Shown: piece by piece, positions 9,285-19,872 of the stretch | Layout: every line of letters starts with the position of its first letter | How positions within the stretch are numbered: position 1 is the first letter of the stretch | The notes under the pieces: generated by a model | Told to the model about the DNA's origin: nothing | Database searches by the model: none | The model's input: only the letters and a program-made list of their open reading frames with translations | Position numbers and translations under genes: made by a program | Assembly: GCF_002811765.1 (NCBI RefSeq) | Contig: NZ_NPDR01000003.1 | Span: 248,001-312,000, forward strand | From: Leptospira saintgironsiae | GTDB taxonomy: Bacteria > Spirochaetota > Leptospiria > Leptospirales > Leptospiraceae | Direction of reading: 5' to 3' | Length of the DNA stretch: 64,000 nt

Positions 9285-10079
9285 ATGGCTAAAAGTTCAG
9301 CCCTTTCCACACAGCTTTCTTTGGAAGAGTCCGCTTGGGAACTCTTTGAGACAGGAGCTTACGAGGAAGTATCTAAACTAGCGGAGAAGAATCCGAAAAA
9401 CGTTTTCTTAAATCATTTGAGAGCGGTTTGCGAATTCGAAACGAAAACGAATACTGCCAATAATTTTCCTTTAGAAGGAAAAACGGTCCTAACACCATTG
9501 CTCGGCGCTTACTTGCATAAAGCCAAAGGGAATGCAAAAGAGGCCGCAGTATTATTTCACGAATATTTCAAGGCATCCTCTAGTCTGGTATCTTATTCAA
9601 TTTTAACTACAGGTATCAAAGCATGTGAAGAAGTGGGGGCCCACAAAGCATGCGCGGATCTTATCCAAAGATACAAGGCTCTTTGGACTGACGGATATTT
9701 TTCCAAGCTGGAATTTTTCTCCCTATATCATTTAAGAAAATTCGAAGAAGCTCTAAAAGTATTCAAAGAAAATTCTGAAAGCCTAAAAGAAGACAGAGAT
9801 GTTCTGGCTGCTTTAGGATTATGTTTTGTTCATATAGGAAAATTCGAAGAAGCTTGCAATATCCTGGAAAAACTTCCAGGTGCAGGCGAGATCCCTTCTT
9901 TCGAAGATAAGGTGATTGAGTATTCGGATAGGATCAAAAATATCTCTAAATACGAAGCTCGGAAAAAAGAACTTTCTAGAAATGAACTCTTAGATTTGGG
10001 ATACGCGTATTTATTCTCTGAGTCTTATAAAAAGGCAGAAGAAGTATTTACTTCTCTCGTTTCCCTAGAATCACGATAA
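9285..10079 (+). CDS. Tetratricopeptide-like repeat protein of unknown role
   Basis: The 264-residue protein has no signal peptide or membrane segment. It is made of helical repeat units with TPR-like spacing: AWELFETGAYEEVSKLAEKNP (residues about 13-33), LYHLRKFEEALKVFKEN (about 147-163), GLCFVHIGKFEEACNILEKLP (about 177-197) and LGYAYLFSESYKKAEEVF (about 238-255). Such proteins usually scaffold protein contacts. The last 32 bases overlap the convergent gene on the minus strand. No specific function can be read from it. Confidence 0.75.
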   Translation: MAKSSALSTQLSLEESAWELFETGAYEEVSKLAEKNPKNVFLNHLRAVCEFETKTNTANNFPLEGKTVLTPLLGAYLHKAKGNAKEAAVLFHEYFKASSSLVSYSILTTGIKACEEVGAHKACADLIQRYKALWTDGYFSKLEFFSLYHLRKFEEALKVFKENSESLKEDRDVLAALGLCFVHIGKFEEACNILEKLPGAGEIPSFEDKVIEYSDRIKNISKYEARKKELSRNELLDLGYAYLFSESYKKAEEVFTSLVSLESR

Positions 10080-10911
10080 CCCTTCCTTTCAAAAGAGCCT
10101 CCCTGGATTTAGGGGAGGCCAAGACCTTCTCCGCATCCTCATTAGAGATAACAAGATCCGCTCCTAATTTTCCCGAAACACCTAAGGCTGTAGTCAAAAG
10201 AGGTTTATAACCTGCAACTTCTTCCTTCATTGCGTCTTGCACTTTAGAAAAATAACGAATATATCCGTAATTCACTATCGAACTTTTTTTAACGAAGAGT
10301 GGGGTATAGATCGCAACTCCATCTTCATCTCTTATCTCTGAGAATAAAGCAGGCACAACTTCTAAGTGTCTTGCGTCCACGATCAGCCCTGTATAAGAAT
10401 CTGCAGGATTATGAACTGGATGAGCTTCTGGAAAATTTTCGGAAGAATAGGGCAGAGTGATATGAGAAAGGATCCCCTTTTTTCCTTTTAAGGAAAGAAT
10501 TCCAGTAGCTACTAAATGATTTCCTTTGAATTGGTTATGGATCTCGATCGGTTCCTTTTCATAAATCTCTTGGAAAATTTCTCGAAAGGATTCATCTTGC
10601 GCTATTTTTTCACGGAGTAGAAGATTGGAATCTAATTTTAGATTTTCCATACTTCTATATAAGTATTTCTTAATCTCTTCTTTCGCGGTTTCTTTGGCGA
10701 TGTTTCTGGCTTCTGTAATATTTTTTGCGGTTCCGATCTTATTATAATCTGGATCGTCCGGATGAAATGAGATTTTAGGAAGTTTGACTTCTACGGTTTT
10801 ACTAATCTCTCCTGTTCTCCAATTTACGATCGTTTCTGTCTTGTCTTTTGACTCCCAAGCAAAAAGAGAAATTCCGGAGATCAAAAAGAATACAAGGGTT
10901 TTAAGTTTCAT
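10048..10911 (-). CDS. Secreted LPP20-like protein
   Basis: The start is a Sec signal peptide ([20 protein letters not shown]). The first half contains a helical AKNITEARNIAKETAKEE segment of the kind seen in LPP20/FlgT-type envelope proteins. The middle has YTGLIVDARHLEVVPAL, a phrase typical of LPP20-family domains that resemble flagellar-assembly accessory proteins. At 287 residues it is probably periplasmic; the cleavage region has no cysteine, so it is not a lipoprotein. It overlaps the DinG-family gene by four bases and converges on the repeat protein with a 32-base overlap. Function unknown. Confidence 0.7.
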   Translation of the reverse strand: MKLKTLVFFLISGISLFAWESKDKTETIVNWRTGEISKTVEVKLPKISFHPDDPDYNKIGTAKNITEARNIAKETAKEEIKKYLYRSMENLKLDSNLLLREKIAQDESFREIFQEIYEKEPIEIHNQFKGNHLVATGILSLKGKKGILSHITLPYSSENFPEAHPVHNPADSYTGLIVDARHLEVVPALFSEIRDEDGVAIYTPLFVKKSSIVNYGYIRYFSKVQDAMKEEVAGYKPLLTTALGVSGKLGADLVISNEDAEKVLASPKSREALLKGRVIVILGKREK

Positions 10912-12914
10912 ACCGCTTCTCCGGAAGAGTAATTAGGAAGTTTAGAATATTCTAATTTTAATTGGTTCCATTCAGTGACTCTCTTTGCAGGGGGAAGGGA
11001 ATTGATCAGATCCGTTCCATAAGACTTGGTCCAGATACGAGAATCTAATAAACTTACAATTCCAGTATCTTTTTCAGAACGGATCAATCTTCCAAAACCT
11101 TGTTTGAGCACAGTGGTAGCGTAAGGAAGTTGTAGATCCTTGAAAGGATTTCCACCTTTCTCTTTTAATTTCTCACTTCTTGCCTCGAGAACTGGATCAT
11201 TTGGAGGTTGGAAAGGAAGTTTTGTTAGGATCACAGATCTGAGTTTATCACCTCTGATATCTACTCCCTGCCAAAAGGAAGATACACCAAAAAGAACGGC
11301 ATCCTTTTCGGCTAAAAACCTATTTTTGGCTGCTTCTGGTCCCATCTCCAATTGAGAAATGATAGGTAGATCGGTAAGAGGTCTGATCGTTTCTATAATT
11401 TCATTCAAAGATTTGTTTGAAGTGAATAAAACGAATGCTCCTCCTTTGGTAAGTTCGATGAGTTTTAAGATATAACGAGAAAGGTCAGCTGCATTTCTTT
11501 CAGCAGATTCGGTCGCATCCTTGATGTCTTTAGGTAAAAATAAAAGTGCATTTTTCTCATAAGGAAAAGGAGAAGCCACAAGTTTAGAACGGGAAGGTAA
11601 TCTTCCGATTCGATCTGCAAAATAACTTAGATCACCTTTATTGGTAGAAAGTGTAGCAGAAGTAAATACCATACTTTCAGTTCTGGGTTCTAAAACTTCT
11701 CGTAGGATTGTTTCGGATTTTAAAGGTTGGGTCAGAAGTTTAGGGAACATCTCTTTTGTTTTTGTATTCGGGGGATCTGCCCAATATACTCTTTCTCCCT
11801 CATCCATCGTGCGAAAAAGATGTAAACCTTCCGCGATTTGACCTATACGTCCTGAAGACATTTCTAGCTCCATCGCAATCTCTTTTTCTTCTATCTCATC
11901 ACTATCTTTAGAATATTTTTTCAATTCTATAAGAAGTGCTTCTTGCAAAGAATCTAATGCAGCTTCTAATTCTCCACCGTCCATTTTTAATGGCCTACGA
12001 ATTCTTTGAGAGCCGTAAAAGTTCAGAGGAAGTTCTCCTACTACCTTATTAAAACAAAGGAAAAGTTTTTCTCCTGCATGGTTTGTCAGATCATTGATCT
12101 TAGGAGAATTTAGTCTTGCGCCCAAGCCTGATTTTTTCTGGGAATTCCAAATGCCTTGTAATAGTTTTTGGATCTCTAAAGAAGATAATTCTATTCTGAA
12201 TGCGTTTCCTAAAACTTCAGGGAAATTATGGGCCTCATCTACTACTATCTTTTTGAAATCCGGAAGAATATTAAAATCGGATGCTATATGAGCTGCGAGT
12301 AAAGAATGGTTTACGATCAGTAAATTTGATTTTTGCCATTTAGCTCTTTCTAAAAAATAAAAAGAATGCGAGAAGTTAGGACAACTTCTTCCTAAACAAG
12401 AATCTGCTTCTCTTGTTACCTTGGACCAAAAATCAGGAGATGCATATCCATCATATTCTTGCCTTCTTCCTGATTCTGAATTAGAAACCCAATCCTTAAA
12501 AGAATTTAAATGTTCCATCATCTCAGGACCGAAGGTTCCTTGCGTAAGAACATTTCCTAATTTTCTTTTGCAGACGTAATTAGAAGCTCCCATCGCAATT
12601 TCAGCTTTCACTTCTTGTCCTAAAATTTGGGAAACAAGGGGAATATCTTTTCTTATGAGCTGGTCTTGGAGTGCTTTCGTTTCGGTAGAGATGACTACAA
12701 TCTCTTCTCCTTCTAACGCGCTGATTGCTGCAGGGATTAGATAGGCTAAGGATTTTCCAACACCAGTTCCTGCTTCTACGATCAGATGTTCTGAGCTAGC
12801 AAATGCTTGTTCTACACTATTTGCCATTTGGATTTGACCGGATCTGGATTCGAAATCGGGCCAGAGTTTGGAAAGTTTTTTGAATTGTTCTTCTACTCTA
12901 CTCAAAACACTCAC
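10908..12914 (-). CDS. DinG/XPD-family ATP-dependent DNA helicase
   Basis: Superfamily 2 helicase of the DinG/Rad3 type, acting on DNA or R-loop substrates. I see Walker [14 protein letters not shown], the DEAH box [11 protein letters not shown], the VNHSLLAAH segment, SATLS of motif III-IV, and the C-terminal GFGRLIRS motif VI. The best start is GTG at 12914, inside the SNF stop (GTGA overlap), giving 668 residues; an upstream ATG at 12986 would need 76 bases of overlap. The Fe-S cluster region keeps Cys in YVCKRK and in CLGRSC, but the fourth position reads Ser (PNFSHSF). Confidence 0.88.
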   Translation of the reverse strand: MSVLSRVEEQFKKLSKLWPDFESRSGQIQMANSVEQAFASSEHLIVEAGTGVGKSLAYLIPAAISALEGEEIVVISTETKALQDQLIRKDIPLVSQILGQEVKAEIAMGASNYVCKRKLGNVLTQGTFGPEMMEHLNSFKDWVSNSESGRRQEYDGYASPDFWSKVTREADSCLGRSCPNFSHSFYFLERAKWQKSNLLIVNHSLLAAHIASDFNILPDFKKIVVDEAHNFPEVLGNAFRIELSSLEIQKLLQGIWNSQKKSGLGARLNSPKINDLTNHAGEKLFLCFNKVVGELPLNFYGSQRIRRPLKMDGGELEAALDSLQEALLIELKKYSKDSDEIEEKEIAMELEMSSGRIGQIAEGLHLFRTMDEGERVYWADPPNTKTKEMFPKLLTQPLKSETILREVLEPRTESMVFTSATLSTNKGDLSYFADRIGRLPSRSKLVASPFPYEKNALLFLPKDIKDATESAERNAADLSRYILKLIELTKGGAFVLFTSNKSLNEIIETIRPLTDLPIISQLEMGPEAAKNRFLAEKDAVLFGVSSFWQGVDIRGDKLRSVILTKLPFQPPNDPVLEARSEKLKEKGGNPFKDLQLPYATTVLKQGFGRLIRSEKDTGIVSLLDSRIWTKSYGTDLINSLPPAKRVTEWNQLKLEYSKLPNYSSGEAV

Positions 12915-14719
12915 GCTTCCCTGGTTCGGAAAAGTTTGATCACACAATATAAGGATAGAAGGGTTACCAAACCTAAAGAAATCCACATGATAAGTGCTCC
13001 ATCCAAGGTCAATTCAGGAGAAACTGACCCGAATGCTTTCTTGATAGAAGCGGTTTCTTTGTAAGGAAAAATATTCATAAAGAATGCCAAAATCAGTATA
13101 AAACTTCCTAAAAAGATTGGTAGCACTTTGTTCGTGGATTTATCTTTTGCTTCCTCTTTGCCCTTTAGGCTGAGATGAACGAGTAGGTATACGAGTCCAA
13201 ACACTACGATAATTGCCAGGAATACATAACGAGAGATCAATGCTTGGAATTTTGCTTCTTCAGGATCTGTTCCGGCTGCCGCATTTGCGATCATCCAATC
13301 CACATCCATCTTATTGATATAAGATCCAAGGTTTTGGTAGAGAAACATTCCGAATACGATCAGCAAAAATGCAGGTGTAATATATTGGATCACCCACCAG
13401 AAAAATTTTGGAAGATGAGCCTGTGCACCCTTATGACCTTCTTCCAAACCCTTTTTAGCTCCGATCACCCAACCGAAAATTACGATCTGCAATGTTGCTA
13501 AAATATAGATAAGAACTGTTCCTACCCAGAAATCTGCTTGGTCGAGTGCATTGAAGTTTTTGTTAAAATACAAAATTGGGAAAGAAAGTCCGAATGTGAA
13601 AATGAAAAGTATAAAACTGGAAGTCCTTCTTCTGATATGAAACGCTTCTTCCAGAAATACGATCACAGGCTGTAACATTGTTACGGAAGAGGTGAGTGCC
13701 GCTAAGAATAATACAAAATACCAGATGGCTCCGAAGAATGATCCTCCTGGCATTAACGCAAACACAGAAGGAAGTGCGATAAATCCCATTCCAAAAGTTC
13801 CAAAAGAAGTAGCTGAAACTCCTAAAAACAAAAATGCAACTGGGATAGTGATCATTCCACCAAATGCAACTTCTACAAATTCATTTAAAGAAGCTGCGGA
13901 AACAGAAGATAAGATTACATCATTTTCTTTTTTTAGATAACTGGAAAATACCAAGGCGATCCCGAAACCGGCGGACAAAGTAAAGAAGATCTGACCTGCT
14001 GCAGAGATCCAAACCTTAGCTTCTCCCAATGCAGACCAGTCCGGATTCCACATTTTTGCAAGCCCGAGTTCTATATTATCTAAAGTTAATACTCGAACAA
14101 GAACGATGACTGAACAGATTAACATAGAAGGAACTGCGATCTTAGCGAATACTTCCAGACCTTTTGCAATCCCTCTATATACTAAAATAAAGTTCATTAG
14201 GAAGCAGGCGAGTGTGGCGTAAAAAATTTTACCTTGTACTGCACTTCCATTTTCCTTTGCGCCCACCAATGTATGGAAGTGATTGGAAGAATTTTGGATA
14301 AGAGAATTCAGATCCCCATTCCCGGAATTTAAGCTGATACTACCTGTTACAAAATCGAAAGCGTAAGCAAGGCACCAGGCCTCCACAAAAACATAGTAAA
14401 CATAAATCATTAGAGGAATTGTAACACCAATCGCTCCAAGCAGTCTAAGAGGAACACCGGAAAGATAGGCACGGAAAAGATTCGGAAAGCTATGACCTTG
14501 TTCGCCACCCATTCTTCCCATCACCCATTCGGTGATACAGACAGGAATTCCAACCAGGATAAAACTGATGATATAGGGGAGAAGAAATGCTCCTCCTCCG
14601 TTCTGCACAGCCTGTCCCGGAAATCGGAGGAAATTTCCGAGTCCGATCGCTCCAGAGGCAACGGTTAATATGAGTCCAGTACGGGATTTCCAACTTTCCT
14701 TGGGCGGTTCTTTAGACAT
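12911..14719 (-). CDS. Sodium:neurotransmitter symporter family (SNF/NSS) transporter
   Basis: Inner-membrane LeuT-fold transporter, probably sodium-coupled uptake of an amino acid or related compound. The TM1 sodium/substrate signature is clear: [15 protein letters not shown] near residue 17, followed by [10 protein letters not shown]. Twelve or so hydrophobic segments span 602 residues, with a long loop near residues 130-160. The C-terminal segments (residues about 475-600) are also membrane-spanning. The specific substrate cannot be told. The gene is the first of a minus-strand operon, coupled by a four-base overlap to the helicase gene. Confidence 0.92.
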   Translation of the reverse strand: MSKEPPKESWKSRTGLILTVASGAIGLGNFLRFPGQAVQNGGGAFLLPYIISFILVGIPVCITEWVMGRMGGEQGHSFPNLFRAYLSGVPLRLLGAIGVTIPLMIYVYYVFVEAWCLAYAFDFVTGSISLNSGNGDLNSLIQNSSNHFHTLVGAKENGSAVQGKIFYATLACFLMNFILVYRGIAKGLEVFAKIAVPSMLICSVIVLVRVLTLDNIELGLAKMWNPDWSALGEAKVWISAAGQIFFTLSAGFGIALVFSSYLKKENDVILSSVSAASLNEFVEVAFGGMITIPVAFLFLGVSATSFGTFGMGFIALPSVFALMPGGSFFGAIWYFVLFLAALTSSVTMLQPVIVFLEEAFHIRRRTSSFILFIFTFGLSFPILYFNKNFNALDQADFWVGTVLIYILATLQIVIFGWVIGAKKGLEEGHKGAQAHLPKFFWWVIQYITPAFLLIVFGMFLYQNLGSYINKMDVDWMIANAAAGTDPEEAKFQALISRYVFLAIIVVFGLVYLLVHLSLKGKEEAKDKSTNKVLPIFLGSFILILAFFMNIFPYKETASIKKAFGSVSPELTLDGALIMWISLGLVTLLSLYCVIKLFRTREA

Positions 14720-14798
14720 GTGATGAACTTAATCCCAGTAAAATAGTCCTCCTTGTCAAAACGAATTCGGATTTAGGAATGGAAAAAAACGGGACATA

Positions 14799-14915
14799 AT
14801 GGAGTTAAAATCTCATATGACTTTCTGGCAGAAATTTATAGAAATATTGCTACCAGACCAGTCTAAGTACCAACTCGAATACAGAATGGATTCGGACAAA
14901 AATGAAACTAGATAA
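14799..14915 (+). CDS. Possible 38-residue leader peptide overlapping the clpB start
   Basis: A short frame starts at ATG 14799 (second in-frame ATG at 14817) and stops at 14915, fourteen bases inside clpB. The peptide begins [19 protein letters not shown] and ends in a charged tail. An overlapping upstream frame could couple or regulate translation of clpB. The Shine-Dalgarno is weak and the frame is short, so this is only a candidate. Confidence 0.3.
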   Translation: MELKSHMTFWQKFIEILLPDQSKYQLEYRMDSDKNETR

Positions 14916-17469
14916 GATCACATTAAAATTGAATGAAGCACTTTCAGGCGCTCAAAGCTCTTACGATAAGAACCCTGAGATACAAGAGGAACATATCATT
15001 GCTCAAATCCTAGGCCAAGGAGATGGGTTTGCACCTCCTTTGTTTTCCAAACTGGGTTTGAATCTGTCCGAGTTCCGACGCAAGACAGAAGAAGCGATCA
15101 ACAAACTTCCAAGGGTAGAAGGTCACTCGGAGAAGGGGTTCTCCAGAGCATCTATCTCACTCTTACAATCTTCCGACAAGATACGAGCGGAGCTGAAGGA
15201 TGAATATCTTTCTACAGATCATGTTCTCTTGGGATTTTTGCAGAATGGTACTTCTTCCCTTCGCCAAGAATTCAATCGATTAGGACTCGATTATCCCAAA
15301 TTATTAAAAGCAGTATTAGAACTTAGAAAAGGACAACCCATCATGGATGATACTCCGGAAAACAAGGCAGATGCCTTGAAAAAATATGCAAAAAATCTAA
15401 ATGAGCTGGCTAAACTAGGGAAATTAGACCCGGTAATTGGAAGGGACGAGGAGATTAGAAGGACCATCCAAGTACTTTCTCGCAGGACCAAGAATAACCC
15501 AGTCCTGATCGGGGAACCAGGTGTTGGTAAAACTGCAATTGTAGAAGGACTAGCAGGTAAGATCATCCAAGGAGAAGTTCCAGAGGGAATTAAAACTAAG
15601 ACCATCTATGCATTGGATTTAGGCGCAATGATCGCTGGTGCAAAGTATCGAGGAGAATTTGAAGAAAGACTAAAAGCTACCCTCGACGAAGTAAAACATA
15701 GCGATGGAAATATCATACTATTCATAGATGAGATCCATACACTTGTGGGAGCAGGTGCACAAGAAGGAGCAATGGATGCTTCTAATATGCTGAAACCTAT
15801 GCTTGCACGTGGAGAACTTCGTTGTATAGGTGCGACGACCCTAAAGGAATACCAAAAGTATATTGAAAAGGATGCAGCCTTAGAAAGAAGGTTCCAGCCT
15901 GTTTATGTAAAAGAACCAAGCGTAGAAGAAACAGTTACTATTCTCCGCGGTTTAAAAGATAGATACGAATTGCATCATGGAATTAAAATATTAGATTCTG
16001 CGATTGTAGCTGCAGCTAGTTTATCGAATCGTTATATAGCGGATCGTTTCCTTCCGGATAAGGCAGTGGATCTAATAGACGAAGCAAGTTCCAAGATGAG
16101 AATAGAAATGGATTCTATGCCGGAAGAATTGGATAAGCTGAGTAAAAAGATCCAATCTTTAAAGATCGAAAAAGAAGCTCTTAAAAGAGAAACCGATCCA
16201 GCTTCTAAACAAAGAGTTGAGAATATTGGAAAAGAACTTTCCGAGCAAGAAGAACTATTCAGGAATTTAAAAGCTCGTTGGGATCTGGAAAAATCTAAAA
16301 TTTCCAAAATCAAGGAAATCAAAGAGGAAACAGATAAATACAAGGTCCTCGAAGCGGAAGCAGAAAGAAGGGGGGAGATCAATAGAGTCGCAGAAATTCG
16401 TTATGGAAAATTAATAGAACTTTCCAAAGAAATGGAAAAAGCAAACGCGGAACTCAAAAAGATCTCAGGCTCAGGAAGACTTCTAAAAGAAGAAGTAGAT
16501 GAGGAAGATATTGCAAATATAGTCTCTCGTTGGACTGGGATCCCTGTATCTAAAATGCTCCAAGGAGAGAAGGTCAAACTTCTCAAAATGGAAGATTCAC
16601 TTAAGATTAAAGTGATCGGTCAGGACCATGCTTTGGAATTATTGTCTGAAGCGATCCGAAGATCCAGAGCAGGGATTGCAGATCCAAATCGTCCTATCGG
16701 TACATTTCTATTCTTGGGACCTACAGGTGTTGGTAAGACTGAAACTGCAAAAGCATTGTCTGAGTTCTTATTTGATGATGTGAATGCAATGCTTCGTATA
16801 GATATGAGCGAATATATGGAAGCTCATTCTGTATCCAGATTGATAGGAGCTCCTCCAGGTTATATAGGTCATGACGAAGGCGGGCAATTAACGGAAGCAG
16901 TAAGACGTAGGCCTTATTCCGTGATCTTATTCGACGAGGTGGAGAAGGCTCACCCTGAAGTGTTCAATATCTTCCTACAGATTTTGGATGAGGGTAGGTT
17001 GACTGACTCTAAAGGAAGGAATATAGACTTTAAGAATACAGTCATCATTCTCACTTCTAATCTAGGCTCGGATGTTCTTAGTTCTACAGAATATTCAGAA
17101 GAAGAAAAAGAAAGAATGGTGGACCAAAGGTTGAAAAAACATTTCAAACCTGAGTTCTTAAACCGCTTGGATGAAGTGATCCTATTCAAGTCTGTGGATG
17201 AGTCAATGATCGCTAAGATCGCTGAACTTCAATTACAGATCATGGCTAAAAAGGCAGCAGAGAATGGACTTTCAGTGAGTTTTACACCTGCATTGAAAAA
17301 ACATATAGTGCAGGTTGGTTTTGATCCTGAATATGGGGCAAGACCTTTGAAAAGACTAATCCAAAGAGAAATTGGAAATGCTCTCAGTAATCTTATACTG
17401 AAGGGTGAATTCAACGAAGGGCAGAGTATTGTCTTGGATTATTCTGGCGGTTTAGTGTCTGTGAAGTAG
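14902..17469 (+). CDS. clpB: ATP-dependent disaggregase ClpB
   Basis: AAA+ chaperone that pulls apart protein aggregates with DnaK. Domains in order are the N-terminal Clp repeat domain (residues about 1-145), the first AAA module (Walker [10 protein letters not shown] near residue 204, Walker [15 protein letters not shown] near residue 272), a long coiled-coil middle domain (about 400-520), and the second AAA module (Walker [10 protein letters not shown] near residue 606, [11 protein letters not shown] near residue 675). The middle domain and 855 residues distinguish it from ClpA and ClpC. In pathogenic leptospires ClpB is tied to stress survival. A strong hairpin terminator follows. Confidence 0.97.
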   Translation: MKLDKITLKLNEALSGAQSSYDKNPEIQEEHIIAQILGQGDGFAPPLFSKLGLNLSEFRRKTEEAINKLPRVEGHSEKGFSRASISLLQSSDKIRAELKDEYLSTDHVLLGFLQNGTSSLRQEFNRLGLDYPKLLKAVLELRKGQPIMDDTPENKADALKKYAKNLNELAKLGKLDPVIGRDEEIRRTIQVLSRRTKNNPVLIGEPGVGKTAIVEGLAGKIIQGEVPEGIKTKTIYALDLGAMIAGAKYRGEFEERLKATLDEVKHSDGNIILFIDEIHTLVGAGAQEGAMDASNMLKPMLARGELRCIGATTLKEYQKYIEKDAALERRFQPVYVKEPSVEETVTILRGLKDRYELHHGIKILDSAIVAAASLSNRYIADRFLPDKAVDLIDEASSKMRIEMDSMPEELDKLSKKIQSLKIEKEALKRETDPASKQRVENIGKELSEQEELFRNLKARWDLEKSKISKIKEIKEETDKYKVLEAEAERRGEINRVAEIRYGKLIELSKEMEKANAELKKISGSGRLLKEEVDEEDIANIVSRWTGIPVSKMLQGEKVKLLKMEDSLKIKVIGQDHALELLSEAIRRSRAGIADPNRPIGTFLFLGPTGVGKTETAKALSEFLFDDVNAMLRIDMSEYMEAHSVSRLIGAPPGYIGHDEGGQLTEAVRRRPYSVILFDEVEKAHPEVFNIFLQILDEGRLTDSKGRNIDFKNTVIILTSNLGSDVLSSTEYSEEEKERMVDQRLKKHFKPEFLNRLDEVILFKSVDESMIAKIAELQLQIMAKKAAENGLSVSFTPALKKHIVQVGFDPEYGARPLKRLIQREIGNALSNLILKGEFNEGQSIVLDYSGGLVSVK

Positions 17470-17478
17470 GCTGAAAAT

Positions 17479-17515
17479 AAAAAACCCCGGGTTATCATAA
17501 CCTGGGGTTTCACTA
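17479..17515. terminator. Bidirectional hairpin terminator after clpB
   Basis: The segment AAACCCCGGGTTAT (from 17482) pairs with the complementary segment ending at 17510 over about 14 bases with one mismatch. It is preceded by an A-run and followed by GTTTC. It lies between clpB (plus) and the XRE gene (minus), so it could serve both transcripts. Confidence 0.75.
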
Positions 17516-17584
17516 AGCGCAGCACATAGTAAGGGAAAAGAATGTGCAGTATTGCTTACGGGAGTTTGACCTCCCGTGTTCGAT

Positions 17585-18010
17585 TTAGAATTCTACTTTA
17601 TGTAGAAATAATTCCTCTTTTTTCATTTTTAAAACTTTAGAAGCCATGCTCTTGAAATCTTCAGGCGGCTCTAATAATCCTAACTCCACTTTAGAAAGGA
17701 AAGGAGTTGAGACCTTTAATTTTTTAGCCATATCATATTGTTTGATTCCCAATTCTCTGCGTTTTGCCCAGAGTTTATTGGTAAGTCCTTGGCTGAATTC
17801 AGGATAAACCTCTTCTACCGGACTTTCATTGAACAGTTTATCTAATGTCGTTTTCAAATATTTAGCGCAAGCCTGTCTGAATTTTTCAGTAGGAGCTTGG
17901 CTTCCGGTTTCAATTTTGGAAAGGTAGCTAGGGGATACACCCAGAGCCCTTGCCATATCATATTGCTTGATTCCCCGTTTTTTACGGAGCATATAGATGT
18001 GGTTGTTCAT
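17585..18010 (-). CDS. Transcriptional regulator with two XRE-type HTH domains in tandem
   Basis: The 141-residue protein is almost entirely two Cro/CI-type helix-turn-helix domains, residues 1-61 and 78-135, joined by a short acidic linker. Both carry the same phrase IKQYDMA followed by a recognition helix (SPSYLSKIE and STPFLSKVE). Most XRE regulators have one HTH and dimerise; a tandem pair can act as a covalent dimer. There is no sensor domain. It is transcribed alone, facing away from an AT-rich gap with a structured hairpin. Targets unknown; autoregulation is possible. Confidence 0.85.
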   Translation of the reverse strand: MNNHIYMLRKKRGIKQYDMARALGVSPSYLSKIETGSQAPTEKFRQACAKYLKTTLDKLFNESPVEEVYPEFSQGLTNKLWAKRRELGIKQYDMAKKLKVSTPFLSKVELGLLEPPEDFKSMASKVLKMKKEELFLHKVEF

Positions 18011-18210
18011 TCTTTTCCCCTTTTTAACCGTTATAAAACGACCTTACTTTGCCTCAAGAATAAATTTCCATCATGCTCAACAGGCACTTAAGTATAGAAA
18101 TTTTTTCCAAAGTCGGCTAATAGTAAGAGAGATAAGAATAAGAATCAAGCATTTGAACTCATATTCTATAAAAAAAGGCGTTAGACTTATAATGAATTGT
18201 AGAACACGGT

Positions 18211-18254
18211 CAGTAGCCCGAAGTATAAAGGTCAATAACCTCTTCGGACTACTG
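18211..18254 (-). other. Structured hairpin in the XRE upstream gap
   Basis: Arms 18211-18223 and 18242-18254 pair over 13 bases. The single mismatch (C opposite A on the plus strand) becomes a G-U pair in minus-strand RNA, so that strand is the likelier one. The loop holds a smaller AGGT/ACCT stem. It lies 43 bases past the stop of the SurA-like gene and about 200 bases ahead of the XRE start. It has no T-tract. It could be a 3' end, a leader structure or an operator. Confidence 0.5.
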
Positions 18255-18296
18255 GTTTAAGGGATATCTAAGCTATCTATAACTTAGAGTATACGA

Positions 18297-19832
18297 TCAG
18301 ATCTTACCTTCTTTCAATCTACTTGAGTCCAGAATGAATTGGTAATCTGTTTTAAGTTTTTGAGTAAGCTCTCTAACGAAGTTTTGTTTTTTAGCTCGGA
18401 TCAAATCTTCTTTAATTCTCTCTCTAACTTCTCCATAAGGCATAGGAGTTCTGTCTTGAGGGTTATTCGGATTTGATTTAGCATAAGAGAACATTTTGGC
18501 AGCTTCGTACTGCTCTCTCATTTCTGCTTCTGAAACAGTTACATCACTTGGAAGTTCTCTTTTGAATACCAAAGGTTGCACAATGTAAAGTTTCATTACA
18601 TTGAACATATCTTGGAAATCCTTAGATTCTAAAGCATCTTTTAATTCTTGAGAATGGTCCGCTATCTTATACCAAACAAATTGTTGTCTGAAAAATTGGA
18701 GCACATTCGCCTTATCGTCTAGTTTAGAAGAATCAAGACCGCTTTGTTTAGCCAGTTGTTCCAATTCATTTAAAACATCTTTGAACTTAACAGTTTCGCC
18801 TGTTTTGGTATTGGTTAATAGAACAGAATCATGAGTAAAAGTGTTCAGATTATCTTGAGTGATGTTTGCTTTTTCGAAACCAGCATTTTTCACCAATTGT
18901 TCTTCTTGCTCGCTAACTGCGCTGAACAAGAATCTTTTTTTCATGAAGTCTTCGTAACGAGGAGCGATATCATCTACTTTTAGATCTAGATAATTACGTT
19001 TTACTTCTGCTTTGATCTGGTCTGAAATGTCTGGAGTCTCAATATATTTTTTAGCGAGACTTTTTAGTTTTCCGAATTCTTTTGAGAAAAATTTTCCAAC
19101 TCTGGAAGCATAGATTGTTTCTACTCTTTCTACTCTTAAGATCAGGAATTTTTTCTTTCTAGGAGCCTTTGGATCTGCTCCTGGAGGAAGTTGGTCATCG
19201 ATCTCTTTTAAGATCCATTTTCCTTCATTTTCAGCAGCTTCTTTGTAAAAAGTTAGGTTAGGATCATTTCCGCAATTTAAACATTGTGGTTCTAATAATC
19301 CGCCAACAGCTTTGTAAGCCGGTTGATCAGTATGATCTTGTACGTATTGGATAATTTCTTTTTTAGAGGAAAGTTTTTGAATTCCTTCAAAAATACTCTG
19401 AGCTCTCTGTCTAGTAACTTCTTCTTCTTTAGGATCAAAAGAGAAAACTGCGATTACTCGAACAAAAGCAAATTTTAATTTACCAACTTGCTCCAACTTC
19501 TCCGCTAAATTTCTTTGCAGGAAAGAAGCTGCCATCTGTGGTTTGGAGTATTTTAGAAAAACTGCTAATTCATCTTCGGATACAAGTTTCTTTTCTGTAT
19601 TGTACAAAGAGATCAATTTGAAAAGACCTAAGGTTTCCAGAAGTTGAGTTTGTTCTTCTTTCGTAGGATGATTTGGCTCTGGCTTGCGTCCGCCTGTATT
19701 TAATTGGTAGAAGTTCCTGAGTTCTTTTCTGGTAACAGTGCCACCTTTGAAAGATGCTAATACATCCGAGTCCGAATTACACTGAAAGAGTAATGCCGCC
19801 AGGAGGGAGAGTACGATTATTTTTTTGTTCAT
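18297..19832 (-). CDS. SurA/PpiC-like lipoprotein (putative periplasmic foldase)
   Basis: A lipoprotein signal ends at LLFQC with lipidated Cys18. The next segment (VLASFKGGTVTRKELRNFY, residues about 24-42) matches the start of SurA-type N-terminal domains. A central region with VQDHTDQPAYKAVGGLLEPQ (near residue 165) resembles a parvulin-type prolyl isomerase block, and the C-terminal region returns to helical chaperone-like sequence. The 511 residues are long for a PpiC protein. It probably helps outer-membrane proteins fold. Isomerase activity is uncertain because I cannot align the active-site residues by eye. It is followed by a structured gap. Confidence 0.72.
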   Translation of the reverse strand: MNKKIIVLSLLAALLFQCNSDSDVLASFKGGTVTRKELRNFYQLNTGGRKPEPNHPTKEEQTQLLETLGLFKLISLYNTEKKLVSEDELAVFLKYSKPQMAASFLQRNLAEKLEQVGKLKFAFVRVIAVFSFDPKEEEVTRQRAQSIFEGIQKLSSKKEIIQYVQDHTDQPAYKAVGGLLEPQCLNCGNDPNLTFYKEAAENEGKWILKEIDDQLPPGADPKAPRKKKFLILRVERVETIYASRVGKFFSKEFGKLKSLAKKYIETPDISDQIKAEVKRNYLDLKVDDIAPRYEDFMKKRFLFSAVSEQEEQLVKNAGFEKANITQDNLNTFTHDSVLLTNTKTGETVKFKDVLNELEQLAKQSGLDSSKLDDKANVLQFFRQQFVWYKIADHSQELKDALESKDFQDMFNVMKLYIVQPLVFKRELPSDVTVSEAEMREQYEAAKMFSYAKSNPNNPQDRTPMPYGEVRERIKEDLIRAKKQNFVRELTQKLKTDYQFILDSSRLKEGKI

Positions 19833-19872
19833 GTTGTTTTATATAACCTGTTCTTTTCGGATTTCGAAAAGA

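Noticed and set aside
12915..12986. Extra 24 N-terminal residues of the DinG-family helicase
   Set aside because: It overlaps the SNF transporter by 76 bases; the GTG at 12914 makes a standard GTGA coupling.
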